In this document: positions 44,701-56,702 of the stretch, piece after piece
Layout of the letters: each line of letters begins with the position of its first letter
How positions within the stretch are numbered: the stretch's first letter is position 1
Source: Schistosoma mansoni
Lineage: Eukaryota; Platyhelminthes; Trematoda; Strigeidida; Schistosomatidae
Assembly: GCF_000237925.1 (NCBI RefSeq)
Contig: NC_031500.1
Location: 17,571,753 to 17,635,752, forward strand
Direction: 5' to 3'
DNA length: 64,000 nucleotides
The notes under the pieces: model-generated
Database searches by the model: none
Told to the model about the DNA's origin: nothing
Seen by the model: only the letters and a program-made list of their open reading frames with translations
Made by a program: the position numbers and the translations under genes

Positions 44701-45210
44701 ACCATTCACAACTATTTCTATAAACATTTAAGTTGATAATATTACTTAGCACATCACTGTCTGGCTAGTAATTCTTTTTGGTTGTAAAACACATACACAT
44801 ATATTAGTATAGATCCATGATGAAAAGCTAATTGAAAAGAAATATTACTGCGCTCTGTTCGTCTTTAAATAAAAGTGAGCTTGAAGTTCATACAATACAT
44901 TACTGCCCCGTTGTAAAGTTACAGTTAGTTTTCAATATCACATGAACCATAAATATTTACAAGATACTGACAACTTCGTTTGACAGAGCTTTTCAATTAT
45001 ATTAACTAAAGCAATTCGTTAAGGTGAATATAAAGCTGTCACACAAGCCATAATAAACTAATCTTAAACAAAATGTCTCCAGATTATTACACTTATTAGA
45101 CATTTCTTCAGAATAAATATTACCTCTCTTCTCAATTTATTTGAAACTACCAAGTCCAACCTTGGTATTGATACCTATTGAGTTCAGTGCAACGGTAGAC
45201 AAAACATATT

Positions 45211-46101
45211 TACGCCTGCTACTCCTCGTGGAAGAGCATAAGCCACTCACCAGCATTCTCCATCCGACCCTGTCCTGAGCAATCCCTCACAGTTCTTTCC
45301 AGTTGCTATTCATCCTCTTCATATCCACTTCCATTTCCCGGCGTAATGTGTTCTTTGGCCTTTCTCTCTTCCGCTTTCCTTAAGGATTACAAGTTAGGGA
45401 TTGCCTTGTGATGCAGTTTGGTGATTTCCTCAATGTATGTCCGATCCACTTCCAACGTCTTTTCCTAATTTCCTCTTCAGCTAGAAGCTGGTTCGTTTCC
45501 TCCCACAGAAGGCTGTTGCTGATGGTATCCAGCCAGTGAATGTTGCGTATTTCGCGAAGACAACTGTCTATAAATACTTGTACCTTCTTGACGATGGTTG
45601 TAGTTCACGTTTCAGCTCCGTACAGTAGGACTGTCTTGACATTCGTATTGAAGATTCCGACTTTGGTATTAGTTGACAGTTGTTTTGAGTTCCATTTGTT
45701 CTCCAATTGTAGGAATGCTGCCCTTGCTTTGCCAATCCTCTCCATTATATCTGCATCAGCTCCACCGCGTTCATCAATGATGCCCCCCAGATATGTTGTT
45801 GTAAGTTATCTTGAATTCGCTGAGTTTGTCAGTATCTCGAAGGGAGGCTGTATTGAACCTTTGTAATGTTGTTCCCCCAGTTGTCCAGTGTTTCTTTAGC
45901 TTCAGTTTCATCTTGGCCACAACCAGGTGATCTGAAGCTATGTCAGATCCTCTCCTGGTTCTTACATATTCCATTGTCCTTCGGAATTTTTGTTTGATAC
46001 AAATATGATTTATCTGATTCTCCATGGTGTGGTCTGGTGAGATCTATGTAGCTTAGTGTATGCGTTCGTGTGAGAATATTGTGCCGCCTATAACCAATGC
46101 G
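45211..46101 (-). mobile_element. LINE B (RTE/SR2-like), internally deleted
   Basis: The 3' half (45211-45795) matches the LINE B C-terminal region. It then jumps to the endonuclease C-terminal part (45800-46101), where the minus strand shows MENQINHICIKQKFRRTMEY, then SDIASDHLVVAKMKLKLKKH, the RTE endonuclease SDH-type block. Most of the RT is missing. Confidence 0.75.
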
Positions 46102-48632
46102 CATAGATTTGCAAATCTCTACTCACTTTCATTTCACGGTCACGGGTTCGAATCCCGGTTGGACCCTTCGACTTCGGCATAAAAGGACTAAAAGTTCGTA
46201 TTTCTTTCAAATAATTGATGACTGAAACATTTAATGCCTTCCAATTCAACTACAGTTTAGTCTCTGTAACAAATACCACAACAAAACATGTTGACTTAAA
46301 TGGTACTAGAAACAACACCACAAATATACTGTAGTTATTAATAATGATCATAGAATTGCCTATAATTTTCTATTTGTATATATTGGCTAGCTTATTAACT
46401 AGTATTCACAGAAAGTACTTTAGGATTCTGTGAATAAATGATTGTAATTACTTTTCTGGCAATAAAGGATTTCTACAAGCTCCCATGATCGAAACACCGA
46501 AGTTAGTTTCTTCCACTGATGTAATATGCACAGATTTACTAATTATCAACCACCCAGTAATTAAACGAGACTTACAGAATTCTCGACCAATGTCTGAAGC
46601 AGTGATAAAAAAGTCCCATAATAATTGGGACAGATAAAAAAGTAGAATATATAAAACTGTTTCGAAAAACACTACTCATATCAAGTCTGAAACCCCTAAC
46701 ACATGTTAAGACTGATAAATCTGAAAGCAGCCATAGTCAAACTTTTGTTTACATTAGCTTACACACATAATAGGACATATAAGGGGGAAAACATGACACT
46801 GACACCAGTATTTAGACTCTTTAGCTACGTTCTTTCCGTCTTATGGTTTCCATATGAAGTGTGACAACTCAGATAAACACAATTTTCTGCCAGGTGTATT
46901 ACCGACTGACATAAACTGTCTTTATTGTACTAAGCTTTCATTTACTATTGAAAGAATGATTGTGACCTCTTCACTATGTCGAGGCACACGAACTGAACTC
47001 TCCAAGTTGTAAGAGAAATTGGGTGGTCATAATATAAGAAATGCAAATGGTTTGTAATTTCATTAAGTGTAACGATGTATACTTGACGAAAATACTATTT
47101 CTAGTAAGGCTTTGCCTCAGATACTCCAACAAACTATCTTAGAGATAGTTGTTATCATAATCAAAAAACGATGGCTTTTGACAGAACTAAAGATTTTATA
47201 GCTGTTTTGTTTTTCATTTAAAATCCACGTTTAACATGTTGTGGTAGACCAAGGTAAGACATAAAATGTAGTATATTGTTCTTTCTCAGGGTTTCGGGAC
47301 TTGATAAAGATTAATGTTCTTGAACGTGTCACGATGGTAAACACCTAATCGATAGTCGGAAGCGTAAAGCCGATAAGTTGCTTATCAGTTTGAAAACAAC
47401 AGAACCAAAATGATGTAGACAGCTGAACCATAGAGGTCAGGCCTCTCAATACAACAGTACAAAATAACGCTCACAATTAAAAGTAAGATAGTGTCCAATC
47501 AGACCCACAACTGATGCTTGAAGTAGAATCTGAGACATAACTGAAAAAAATGATTGGAGATGTTAGATGATCTTTCTCAAAGTCGATCATGATAAAAGAC
47601 ACATATTCACTTTTCACCTTACATTATGTGTTAAATGAGTCATTCTGTTTACTTATTTCTTTCTTCTATTACCTATTTAATAGCTCACTACTATTAGTCG
47701 CATTATCTTATAGGACCCATCCACATTCTCTACGATTTTTCGAATTGCTTTAAATACAGTAACCTCAGTGATCAATATGATAGTTTTATCTAGCCTACTT
47801 AGGGCTTGTATTAACATATCCTAATGGTGGTCTACGTGAGAGATCAATGTGAGTCAAGAACCAGCACTGTGATCAGTGTCCACGCAGCACTTGTAGTACA
47901 TCCTATTTTAACGTTAAAATATGCGGGTCTACAACTTCACCAATTTCCTTAGTTTCTTCCAACCTCGAAATGGATTATTTTGAATAAACGTCTAATCAAA
48001 AAACACATTCCCAAACCATCTGCTTTGGACATATATGTGGTAGAATAGGTAGTACAGCTGCTATATGAGTTCAAATCTACCAGGACAGTCAATTACTTCG
48101 GTCATCCCAAGTATCAATCGAGCAGTCTGTGTTAACAGTGGCAGGAATTATAAACACCAAGGACTTGGAGAATTTTTATTAGATAAGCTTTGACTAACAT
48201 GCACAGTTATAGTGGAAATTTATTCAACTTTGCTTATTGACACAGTTGCACTAATATATACTGAATATAATAAAGGTTAAGCGAAATAATGAGCAATCAT
48301 CCACAACACAGTAAGCAATAAAAGATGCAAAATACTAAACTTCTATTTCTGTAATACATTTAAATAAATTTGTCATAATACATTGACAATCAAATGCGAA
48401 ACGTTTAGGAAGATAGAAGTAATATAATAACTCTCAAATTAATATTACTAATAAATACTGTGCAACTTGTAGCTTAAAGATGTGAGTTATCTACTTTATG
48501 CTACAACAAGAACTGAGGGGGAGGGAAAGTAAAAGTAAAACTGATAGATAAATGCTGTCACATAAAGTGTAAAATAGTAAATAAATAGTACTAAGTATAT
48601 TGAGATTAGTGGATCACTAAATATATTCGTAG
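46102..48632. other. Intergenic stretch with no supported gene
   Basis: A B box-like tRNA T-arm match occurs at about 46138-46160 (cacgggttcgaatcccgg), with no tRNA body. One minus-strand open stretch (46448-46672, ending SIMGACRNPLLPEK) has no recognised family. Otherwise AT-rich unique sequence. Confidence 0.6.
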
Positions 48633-51600
48633 TTATAACGCACATTTAGTACATTTAACAGCAGGGAGAACAAAATTTTCTAACTCTTTATATCCAGTGT
48701 TAAGATCATCATTAATTATAATTTTTGTGAACAGTTTCTGGCCTTCTTCAGTTTCAGAGAATGCAATATCTTCACGAGCCCGAGCAAGCCGCTTAGATAG
48801 AGATTCTTCAGTTTCTGTTCCTCGGCCACGTAAACGCTTTTCCAATTCACTAATTGAAGATGGACGAATAAGGACATATTGAGCATTCAACGGTGGTTGA
48901 ATTGCATGGATACTTTTAACTCCCTGTAGTTCAACATCTAAAATACATATACGACCACCATTAAGTACCTGAAACGAAGGTAAATGTAGGTGCTGAATAT
49001 TGAGTTATTAAACAGAAAATAACATTTAAAAATAAAAAAGAGGACTTAAGGATAAAGAAATACTACAAAAGTTTAGTTTACAAAATTTTAATGATGACTA
49101 GCTAATAAAAACATAATTTAAAAATATTGCTTAGATTTGATTTCCTTCAACGTAAAAATAATACGGAAATAAGCAATAATATTAAAACTATTTCTAAAAA
49201 ATTGGAAACACGATACACGGTCGACATAAATACATTAATATTTTAATTTAGAAGTGGGATTTATTGATAACAGAAATGAATGACTGCAATCGTGTCAATA
49301 TCGTCTATTTTAAGAGAGCGATTTGCAGAGTAAAAAGTAAATACATAGACTAGTAGTGACTGTTGCTGATTCTGATTAGCTTATTTGTAACAGGTAATTG
49401 AATAAATAAATAAGATTTCAGGCCTATTTTTAATAAAATAAAAATACAACCTAAGACAGTAGATACATTTTTCGAAACATATAATAGGTATCAATTTTTT
49501 ATTAGAAGGGACTCAAGGTTGACTACCTGATCTTAAATATTGTAAACGGCAATTTTTGCGTAAAACTATAGGAAATTATTCAAAAATAACGGCTGTAGAA
49601 ACATAGTGTTGAGTCAGAGATCAAAAGTGGGATTGGAGACTAACGAAATATGACTAATGAGTATGCAATATTATTTTGGGAATCCATTTATCCTGGCGTG
49701 AATAATCACGGAGAAGCTTCCTTTACTCTAGTGAGCAAATTTAATCGTTTTTTACATTACAAATGTGAGGTTTTATAATATTACTATCAAGTCACCAGAT
49801 TTTTTGAAGAACAATTATAATCAGTTTGAACTTCCAACAACATACTAAGTTGATTTCTATTACCAGCTGATAGTCCCAGAGCCATTATTCGCTCAGTCAC
49901 TCATAATCAACGTAAAACCTAGAGCAAGTTCCCGTTAGCTCATATTGCCGTATCATATTAGTACAACCAGATGTAATAGAAAATAAGTAGGGATACTGCA
50001 ACAGCAATAATAATGAAAAAGGCTTAAGAGGAATACGGTACAAGAAGATGGAATGAAAAGATACGTTTGAAGGAACATTGGAATTTACGATTCAGAGGAA
50101 GAGCGACTGTATCTTTACCACTGAGACAGGTTTTGGGCCATCTCCCTCAATTTCTCCGACCACTGACGGCAACTAATGCTTGGTTTCCAGTGACGTAATT
50201 TGAATCTACTAACATGGACTCGATCAACGGTGACTTTATGGATTGATATCACGTTTTAAGTTTGGCAACCCCATCTTTATTTCAACCTACTTCTATACCG
50301 GCGGTCATAATCCGCCAAGGTAGGTGGTTGGAAATGCGTAGTACATGTCCCAACCACCTCACTTGAAGATTCACAACTTCGACCGACTTTCTACCTTTGT
50401 CTAGTACCCTGTACTCAACTTCAACATTGCTCACTAAGTTGTTGCGTGATAAGCTATCAACGCTTTAAAGACATCTCGGGAAAGACAGAACTCACACACT
50501 TCTGGTTACAGATAATGCGTGAAGTAAATTCCAGCAGTATAACCATGGGAATGCTGAAGGATTTAGATTGATTTAGTGAAAAGTACCGACTGATTTAATC
50601 GTGTGATTAAAAAGTAGCAAGTAAATTCATGCATCTATTTTCTGAGGAGTGTTTTGCAACGAACGGTTTCCTAAAAAACATCAAAACTGTCAATGGAAAT
50701 CACATGGGTATACTTGATCCTGAATAAAGAATATGGGTGAAAGCACGTTTTCGATCGTCAAAACATGCAGCTTACAAATTAAATAAGTTTCACAGAAGCG
50801 CAGTCATGTCCTAAAAATTGGGCGAAAGCAGATATTTGTCAGTGCGTGCTTTGACTGGCCGATATTTCTAGGGAAACTAACAACGGTGCACTAGCATATT
50901 AAAAGTATGTGTTTATCGTCTAGGGTGATATAATTAGAAACTCATGATGCTTTTAAACACTGCACTCCCAACAGCCAAGTTAATCAAAAGACAGCCTCAA
51001 GTTTACTTGACAGAACAAACATTGAGTCTAAGTCACTGACCAACGTAATGCATAAAATTAACACGATGAGAAGTAAATTAAATTTAACAAAGTACAACCT
51101 ACCTCTTAGATAACAATGACAAATTAGATGGCATCCTATGAGATCCAACATTTTAGTTTCAGTCAGTTCTAATGAGCCAACACGTACTGAACCCACGCGT
51201 GCAATTTTTATACAATCAGGTTAGAGTCTCAACATAGGAACAATTAATTATATTATTTTGACGGCTTCCCATTCTGAATAATGCTGTTTACACTTTCAGT
51301 TAACTTAAGAACGATGTTTGAATCGCAAACTCTACACCTTACGTAATTTAAGTATGCAGATGAGAAGAAATAGAATATGTTGGAACTTAACGGCATTGAT
51401 GTTCAATGATAAACGCTTTAACTCTACAGCTTTCACGTCATAATATATCCTAAAGAGCGGATTATCCGTAATGAGCATAGACTGTTACAACAGACACTTA
51501 TTCTGACTATGAATAATAGAAATAAAAATCATGATATGAAAAATCACTTACTGATTCTACAGCTAATCTTGATGTTCCATAAAAGTTCCCAGCAAATTCT

Positions 51601-51821
51601 GCATACTCAAGAAATTTCCTCTGAGAAACCTCATTCAAAAACGTATCTCTGTCGGTAAAGTGATAATCTACTCCATCTCTTTCCCCTGGGCGTGGTTTTC
51701 GAGTTGTATGAGATACACTGAAGCCAAAACTATTGGGAAACTTCTCCAGCAACATTTGTAGTAACGTGCTTTTACCAGCCCCAGAAGGTCCGGTAAACAC
51801 ATAAATTGGTAGGTCGGCCAT
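48633..51821 (-). CDS. GUK1: Guanylate kinase (two exons, complete)
   Basis: This enzyme phosphorylates GMP (and dGMP) to GDP with ATP, in purine nucleotide supply and salvage; schistosomes depend on purine salvage. Exon 1 is 51821-51552 and exon 2 is 48968-48633 (stop 48635-48633), phase 0, total 201 aa against 197 in human. Visible motifs: P-loop GPSGAGKST (residues 10-18), SHTTRKPRPGERDGVDYHF (GMP-binding Ser/Arg/Tyr region), EYAEFAGNFYGTS, ILDVELQGV, RLRGRGTETEESLSKRL (lid) and IIINDDLN. The ATG at 51821 gives the family's usual N-terminus (MADLPIYVFTG). The single intron is 2583 bp and holds an old LINE A. All key residues are present. A Cys-rich C-terminal end (KCTKCAL) is unusual but short. 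Confidence 0.95.
49895..50470 (-). repeat. Old LINE A 3' part in GUK1 intron
   Basis: 'gctcagtcactcataatcaacgtaaaacc', 'gggccatctccctcaatttctccgaccactg' and 'gtacatgtcccaaccacctcac' follow LINE A order on the minus strand with heavy divergence. Confidence 0.6.
50475..51551. other. GUK1 intron, rest; nothing recognised
   Basis: AT-rich intronic sequence with no repeat family or exon that I can support. Confidence 0.6.
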
Positions 51822-52224
51822 TATTTGAGGATAGCAAATGTCCAGAGGACCAACCCACTTGTATGAGGAAAAGCAGAAAAAACCGACCAAATAAACCACG
51901 ACAACCCATTACGATAAAAGGACATGGAACCTAGTTTTTCGAATGGTTCATTTAAACAAAGCCAACTTATCCCCAGGAAAGTCCAATTCATAATTATGCG
52001 TACAACTCCAGGTTCAAATTGTTTTGGACAGAATAGAGGAAGCTTTCGCTTAACGGACTTCCGTGTCTAGTAGCAGTGGATCACCAATATCTCCAGTCAG
52101 GAATCTAGGTATATTTTTAATAAAAGAGGAGAAAGAAATCGGTAAATCATGGTAAGATACCATCCTTAGTCCTTCAGAATATTTCAGGTTTCCTCCCAAA
52201 GGACTCCTGCGAAGCTGCTCGGGC

Positions 52225-55200
52225 TAGCTCAGTCGGCAGCGAAATACAGTATTGGGCAACTCTTAGGGAGTAGGAGTTGTGTCTACTGTCCGTTCTGCTT
52301 TATTGGCACTCCAGTTTCTGGGTGTTACTCCTTAGATTGTATTAGGGAAGGGGATGTCCAGAAGTTTTAGGGATAGTGTAAGCCAATAGGTCGCCTCTAA
52401 GACGCCTATATTCATAATAGGTAAAGGTTGAGTGATTGGAGGATCTCTTCATAAGACTTGAATTTGAGTCTCCGAACTGATCTCGTGACTCGCCGCTGGA
52501 CACGCCCCAGGGTGTCCTTATCCTTCTGGAATGTGGGATAAAATACTATGTTTCCGTACTCTGAATGTGGAAAGTTCTTCCGTCGAACTGGCCAAAAATG
52601 CCCTTCAATGTTGCCAGTGCGAGGTTTGCTCGAAAGGCCTTTTTGTAACAGCTAGCATAAGACTTCAAATCATACGGTACCAACACTCCTAAATCTTATT
52701 CGACTTGAGATACTTCTAGAGAGGAGTTTCCCAAGTTGTAACTGTAGTCTGCAACATATCTCAGAAGGACTACTTTGTACTTTGAAGTGTCAAAGGTAAA
52801 TCCTTTGTATCTGCCCAACTTTGAAGTCCGGTCAGATCCTCTTGATGTGCCACTTTATCCCCTTGGTTGCGCATCCCACTCCAAAGTTTCACATGACCAG
52901 CAAGAAGTAATAATTCAGACGATACCTGTTCTGGAAAAGAAGAGGCCCTGGTACTGAACCATGAGGAACCCCATCAGGAAATTCCATAGCCTGAACGAAA
53001 TTGAAGTTAACCCTGACCTTAAAATGTCGATATTTTAGATATGAAGTGAGCCAATCAATTAGAAGTGATTTGATACCCAATTGTTTGAGCTAATTTATAA
53101 AACATATATGGTTGACCCTATCAAAAGCTTTTGAGAAATCAAGGTAAATGACCTCAACTTTCCCTTCGCGATCAGGAATGGCTGTCCATATATCCGCCGC
53201 AGTTAGCAGGTTGGTTATACAGGAGCGAACCCCCCTGAAGCCGTACTGTTGGGATGAGAAGAAGTTTAAGGATAATAAGTAGTCGTGTATACCAGGAGGG
53301 TGAACATCCCGATCCACCTGTTGTAGATAGTCCTGTCAAGCTGACACATCCAACCGTTTGAAATACCATTGCCGGTTGTTGATGGGATATCTGAGCTCAG
53401 TTTAACTGATAAAACTGAAGGCTATAACGGCGTGATTGCTTTTCCCAGGAGAGCCAGGATTGAGAGGTTGTAGAGTATGAATTCCTCGTTTGTAAATACC
53501 CAGTCTAGGCGCGACGGTATCTGACTGTTTCTCCAACGAGTTGCCGACTTCACATTTTCAGATAATCCCAGATCCTTAACGAGGTTGAAGAACCAAGCCT
53601 CAATTGCGTTTTCACCTCCAATATATGTACGTTCCATGAAATTGATTCTATGAAGATTGAAGTCCCCTAGAATCAGGGTATGAGTGGATCCGAGGCGCGT
53701 AGAGCGAGTTAATCCTTCCAGCACACCACTGTCATACTCGATGTCAGCAATGGGCTTCCCGTAGATGATCCCAACTAGACACCTTGAGCTGGTAGACAAT
53801 CTTACTGAGCACCACACGGATTCATCAAGATTGAGAAATGTTTGGTTAATGAGTTGGTGTACCTCCAGGTATAATCGTATGTACAAGGCTACACCCCCCC
53901 CCGATTCCTGTTTTTCTGTCATTGCGAAACAAAGACATCCCAGGTATTGCTTGCTCCTGGTCCGTAAACTGAGAACATATCCAAGTTTCAGATATTCCTA
54001 TCAGATGAGCATTATTAGCGTTGTCAATTTCACGTAGCTCGTACACCTTGTTTGGTAAACTCGCGGTGTTCATGTATAAGCAGTTTATGTTTTCATTTTG
54101 AAACTCGTGAGTTTCATCGTCCAATTTATCATTATGAGCCTTGTGTGAATGGACAGGTAATCTAACTACACATGGTTTTCCGAGTTAGTAGCTCCTATCC
54201 TATCCACGTTTTTTCATGATCCAGATAGTCCACAAGTGGAATGGTCAGCTCTAACTTGTCTTTGTGCTTGATACTGTCATCATTTGGCGTAGCCGGGTGT
54301 AAATGGATTCTAGTTAGCAACCGACGTCTGTTGTCACGAATTACTTTCAGAGTTGCAGCCGTCATATAAAGGGATGGGGGGGTCATCTTCACCAGCCGGA
54401 GTCTAGGATCTCCGTCCTTCCTAGCTAGTCTCATCACTTGTTAAGTCAATATGTTTTTGAGCTTCAAAGACTCATTGATGAATTTCCATTTCCTAATATC
54501 AGAGTTTGTGTGCTCAAGGCCCGTGTTTTCTGGTACACTTTGCACAATGATATTTCTTCTGAGGAAAAAGTGCTCGCGAGATTACTTAGGGATGTCCCGA
54601 ATGGGATTGTATCCAGAATGAGGCATATAAGGCAGTAATTTTACATTCCCATCTGATTCCAGTAAGTGCCTAGCCAGTAGGATATCCACCTCGTCATTAG
54701 CGTTAGTGTGTGTTATACAAAATAGTCTTGAGTGATTCTGATGATCACGGTCGCTTCCCCGAGTGAGCCGTGTGACCATCAAAGACTCTATTTCTGAACG
54801 TTCTGGCTTCTTCATTAACTCCCCCTAGAGCATCCTGTGATTTTTGTCAAGCGAACTGAAGGGGAGGTCAAAGCTGTCTTTGAGATTCATGGTTATGAGA
54901 GAATAATCGTGGACCATGATTGTTCTCCCAGGTTTTCGGATACGTTCAAAATGAGGACCTTGCTGTTTAGTGGTTGAAGCACGTTTCAGATTCCTGCGCT
55001 CTTTGCTGACCGGTTGAACATTCTTGGTTGTAGACTGTGTGGCCAAATCACCAGTTGATCTCACTATAATACTTGGGATGTTCAGCATCTTAGACAGTGA
55101 CACTCGGTCCTCTTTAACTCTGTGAACTACGGTCAAGTCGCCTACAGAATCTGGGGCGATAACCGTTGCATTCAGGGACCCTGTGCTAGGAGACTAAAGT

Positions 55201-55500
55201 CTTCTGAGGGAATCCGGTACCGCCGATGTTATGATGGTGCCGAGCTTCGGCATGCCCTCACTAGTTTCGTTGCACGATCCATCGATAGTAGGTTTGTCGA
55301 GGCCTCTCTTCTTGTCTTCGCCAAGCGTCTTTGTTTGTTTATCCGTTTTAGGACTGCCTATTGTCAGGGTTGCCAACAGCTTTTGTCGAAGACCTGTCAA
55401 GAGAATGACGTTGCTTAGCAAATCTTCATTAAGATCTATGCATGCTTCATGAAACCAACCCTTGTATTTAACGCACATTATCAAGTTATTTCGAAACCTC
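52225..55500 (-). mobile_element. CR1-like LINE, degraded, ORF1 with PHD-type finger
   Basis: Minus strand, 5' to 3'. An ORF1 begins with a half PHD motif (MCVKYKGWFHEACIDL, 55484) and basic sequence to about 54195. The endonuclease follows, with ISETWICSQF, ILGDFNLHR and SRLDWVFTNEEF (54124-53422). The RT has QYGFRGVRSC, YLDFSKAFDRVNH and GVPHGSVPGPLLF (53317-52900). A C-terminal region with the FQKDKDTLGRVQRR and RRLRGDL-type block ends near 52240. The domain order and GDFN/SRLD motifs are those of CR1 elements (SR1/Perere type in schistosomes). Several frameshifts are present, and the RT is shorter than usual, so it has lost internal sequence including a clear catalytic ADD box. Confidence 0.8.
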
Positions 55501-55607
55501 GAAATCTATGACGAATTTGGGTAAAAGAAAGAAATAAATTACTACTTAATATCATAGAGTTGAGATCATGAGTCGATTAAAGCTAGACCACCATGGAGAA
55601 CCTGGAA

Positions 55608-55655
55608 GCACTGGACGGCCGTTTCTTCCTATTATGAGACTCCTCAGCAGTGTGC
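55608..55655 (-). ncRNA. SINE2 hammerhead-like domain, left arm
   Basis: CACTG, CTGAGGAG, GTCTCATAATAGGA, AGAAAC, helix III ACGGCCGT, C, CAGTGC. The catalytic core is complete; helix II has a C-to-T and a C-to-A change that weaken it. Confidence 0.55.
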
Positions 55656-55925
55656 ATCCACGATCCCGCCTCGCGAGATTCGAACCCGGGACCTACCAGT
55701 CTCGCGCCACACCACTTACCCGATAGACCACTCAGCCGGCATCCAATGCTGTTAATGTCTAATTCAACCAATCCACTAAATTGAGCAACCATTCAACAAT
55801 GTCATCAGGGAGTTGATATCTCCTAACAGATCTGGTTGAACTCTACTGGTTACTGCTTAATAAGTGCCCTGCCGCGAGACTGGTAGGTCCCGGGTTCGAA
55901 TCTCGCGAGGCGTGATCGTGGATGC

Positions 55926-55971
55926 GCACTGCTGAGAAGTCCCATAATAGGACGAAACGGCCGTCCAGTGC
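55926..55971 (+). ncRNA. SINE2 hammerhead-like domain, right arm
   Basis: GCACTG, CTGAGAAG (one core G to A), GTCC-CATAATA-GGAC, GAAAC, helix III ACGGCCGT, C, CAGTGC. Helices I, II and III are perfect; only the one core base is off. Confidence 0.6.
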
Positions 55972-56702
55972 TTCCAGGTTCTCCATGGTGGTCTAGCTTT
56001 AATCGACTCATGATCTCAACTCTATAAAATTGCTAAAATCCCACAAAACCCCTTCTGATACTACTTAATATCTCAAACAGTAGATTTTCGTATATTTTAG
56101 GAGCCTCTCAAATCTACAAAGCTTGTCAACCTACTAGCGTTGTAAGAGTTAAGATGTCGAGCAAGTAATACGTCCTAAACCTTGAGATATTAACCTCTTG
56201 ATTTGATCGCCCTCATGTTTGAATCTCACGCTCTTGTTTTCTCTGATTGTCGTCACAGCTCTAGTTATTGAACGTAAGTGCATTCTATTTAGTTACTGAT
56301 CCTCCGACTCACTTTTTCTCTTGTTTTTTGTTATTTAAGATAATATCCTAACACTCTACCAGCACAAAAGGCACCATCAGGTTTGACGTAAACTTACTAA
56401 GGGCTGAAAGTTACAAGCCTATTACAGTTGGATGGCAATAATGTGGCGGCTCGACTCATATCAGAGCCACATCAGACGATAAGTAACCAGCCTGAATCAC
56501 TCTGTCATGATAGTCAGACAACGTTATCTTTCTGGCGTCCCTTTAGAGCCGAGTCGTAAAATTGAATGATGAACACACGCCATGACATTGGTTTAGCGAC
56601 ACATCCATTTCGTCGACAATTATTTAAACTGCACATTTAACCGAAGTTAATCCCGAAGCGTTTGATCGTACCTGAAAACTTTCATGCTCCGTGTGACAAT
56701 CT

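Larger units (their letters stand above)
55554..56058. mobile_element. SINE2 inverted dimer, 505 bp, with 14 bp target-site duplication
   Basis: The left arm is a full minus-strand SINE2 (55554-55742, ending 'gaccactcagccggc'). The right arm is a plus-strand SINE2 (about 55860-56058, 'agtgccctgccgcgagactgg' to 'ccccttctga'). They are separated by about 115 bp that match no family here. TACTACTTAATATC occurs at 55540-55553 and 56059-56072, so the whole inverted dimer inserted as one piece. The right arm lacks the first ~20 bp of the head. Confidence 0.85.

Noticed and set aside
46138-46160. tRNA gene
   Set aside because: Only the T arm (gggttcgaatccc) is present. The apparent A box upstream (tagcttagtg, 46049) belongs to LINE B endonuclease sequence.
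46448-46672. Minus-strand open frame ending SIMGACRNPLLPEK as a host exon
   Set aside because: It reads smoothly, but I recognise no family, splice sites at its edges are weak and no partner exons were found.
52225-52262. tRNA-like A box 'gggctagctcagtcggcagc'
   Set aside because: No anticodon arm or B box follows; it is at the end of the CR1 copy and probably coincidental.
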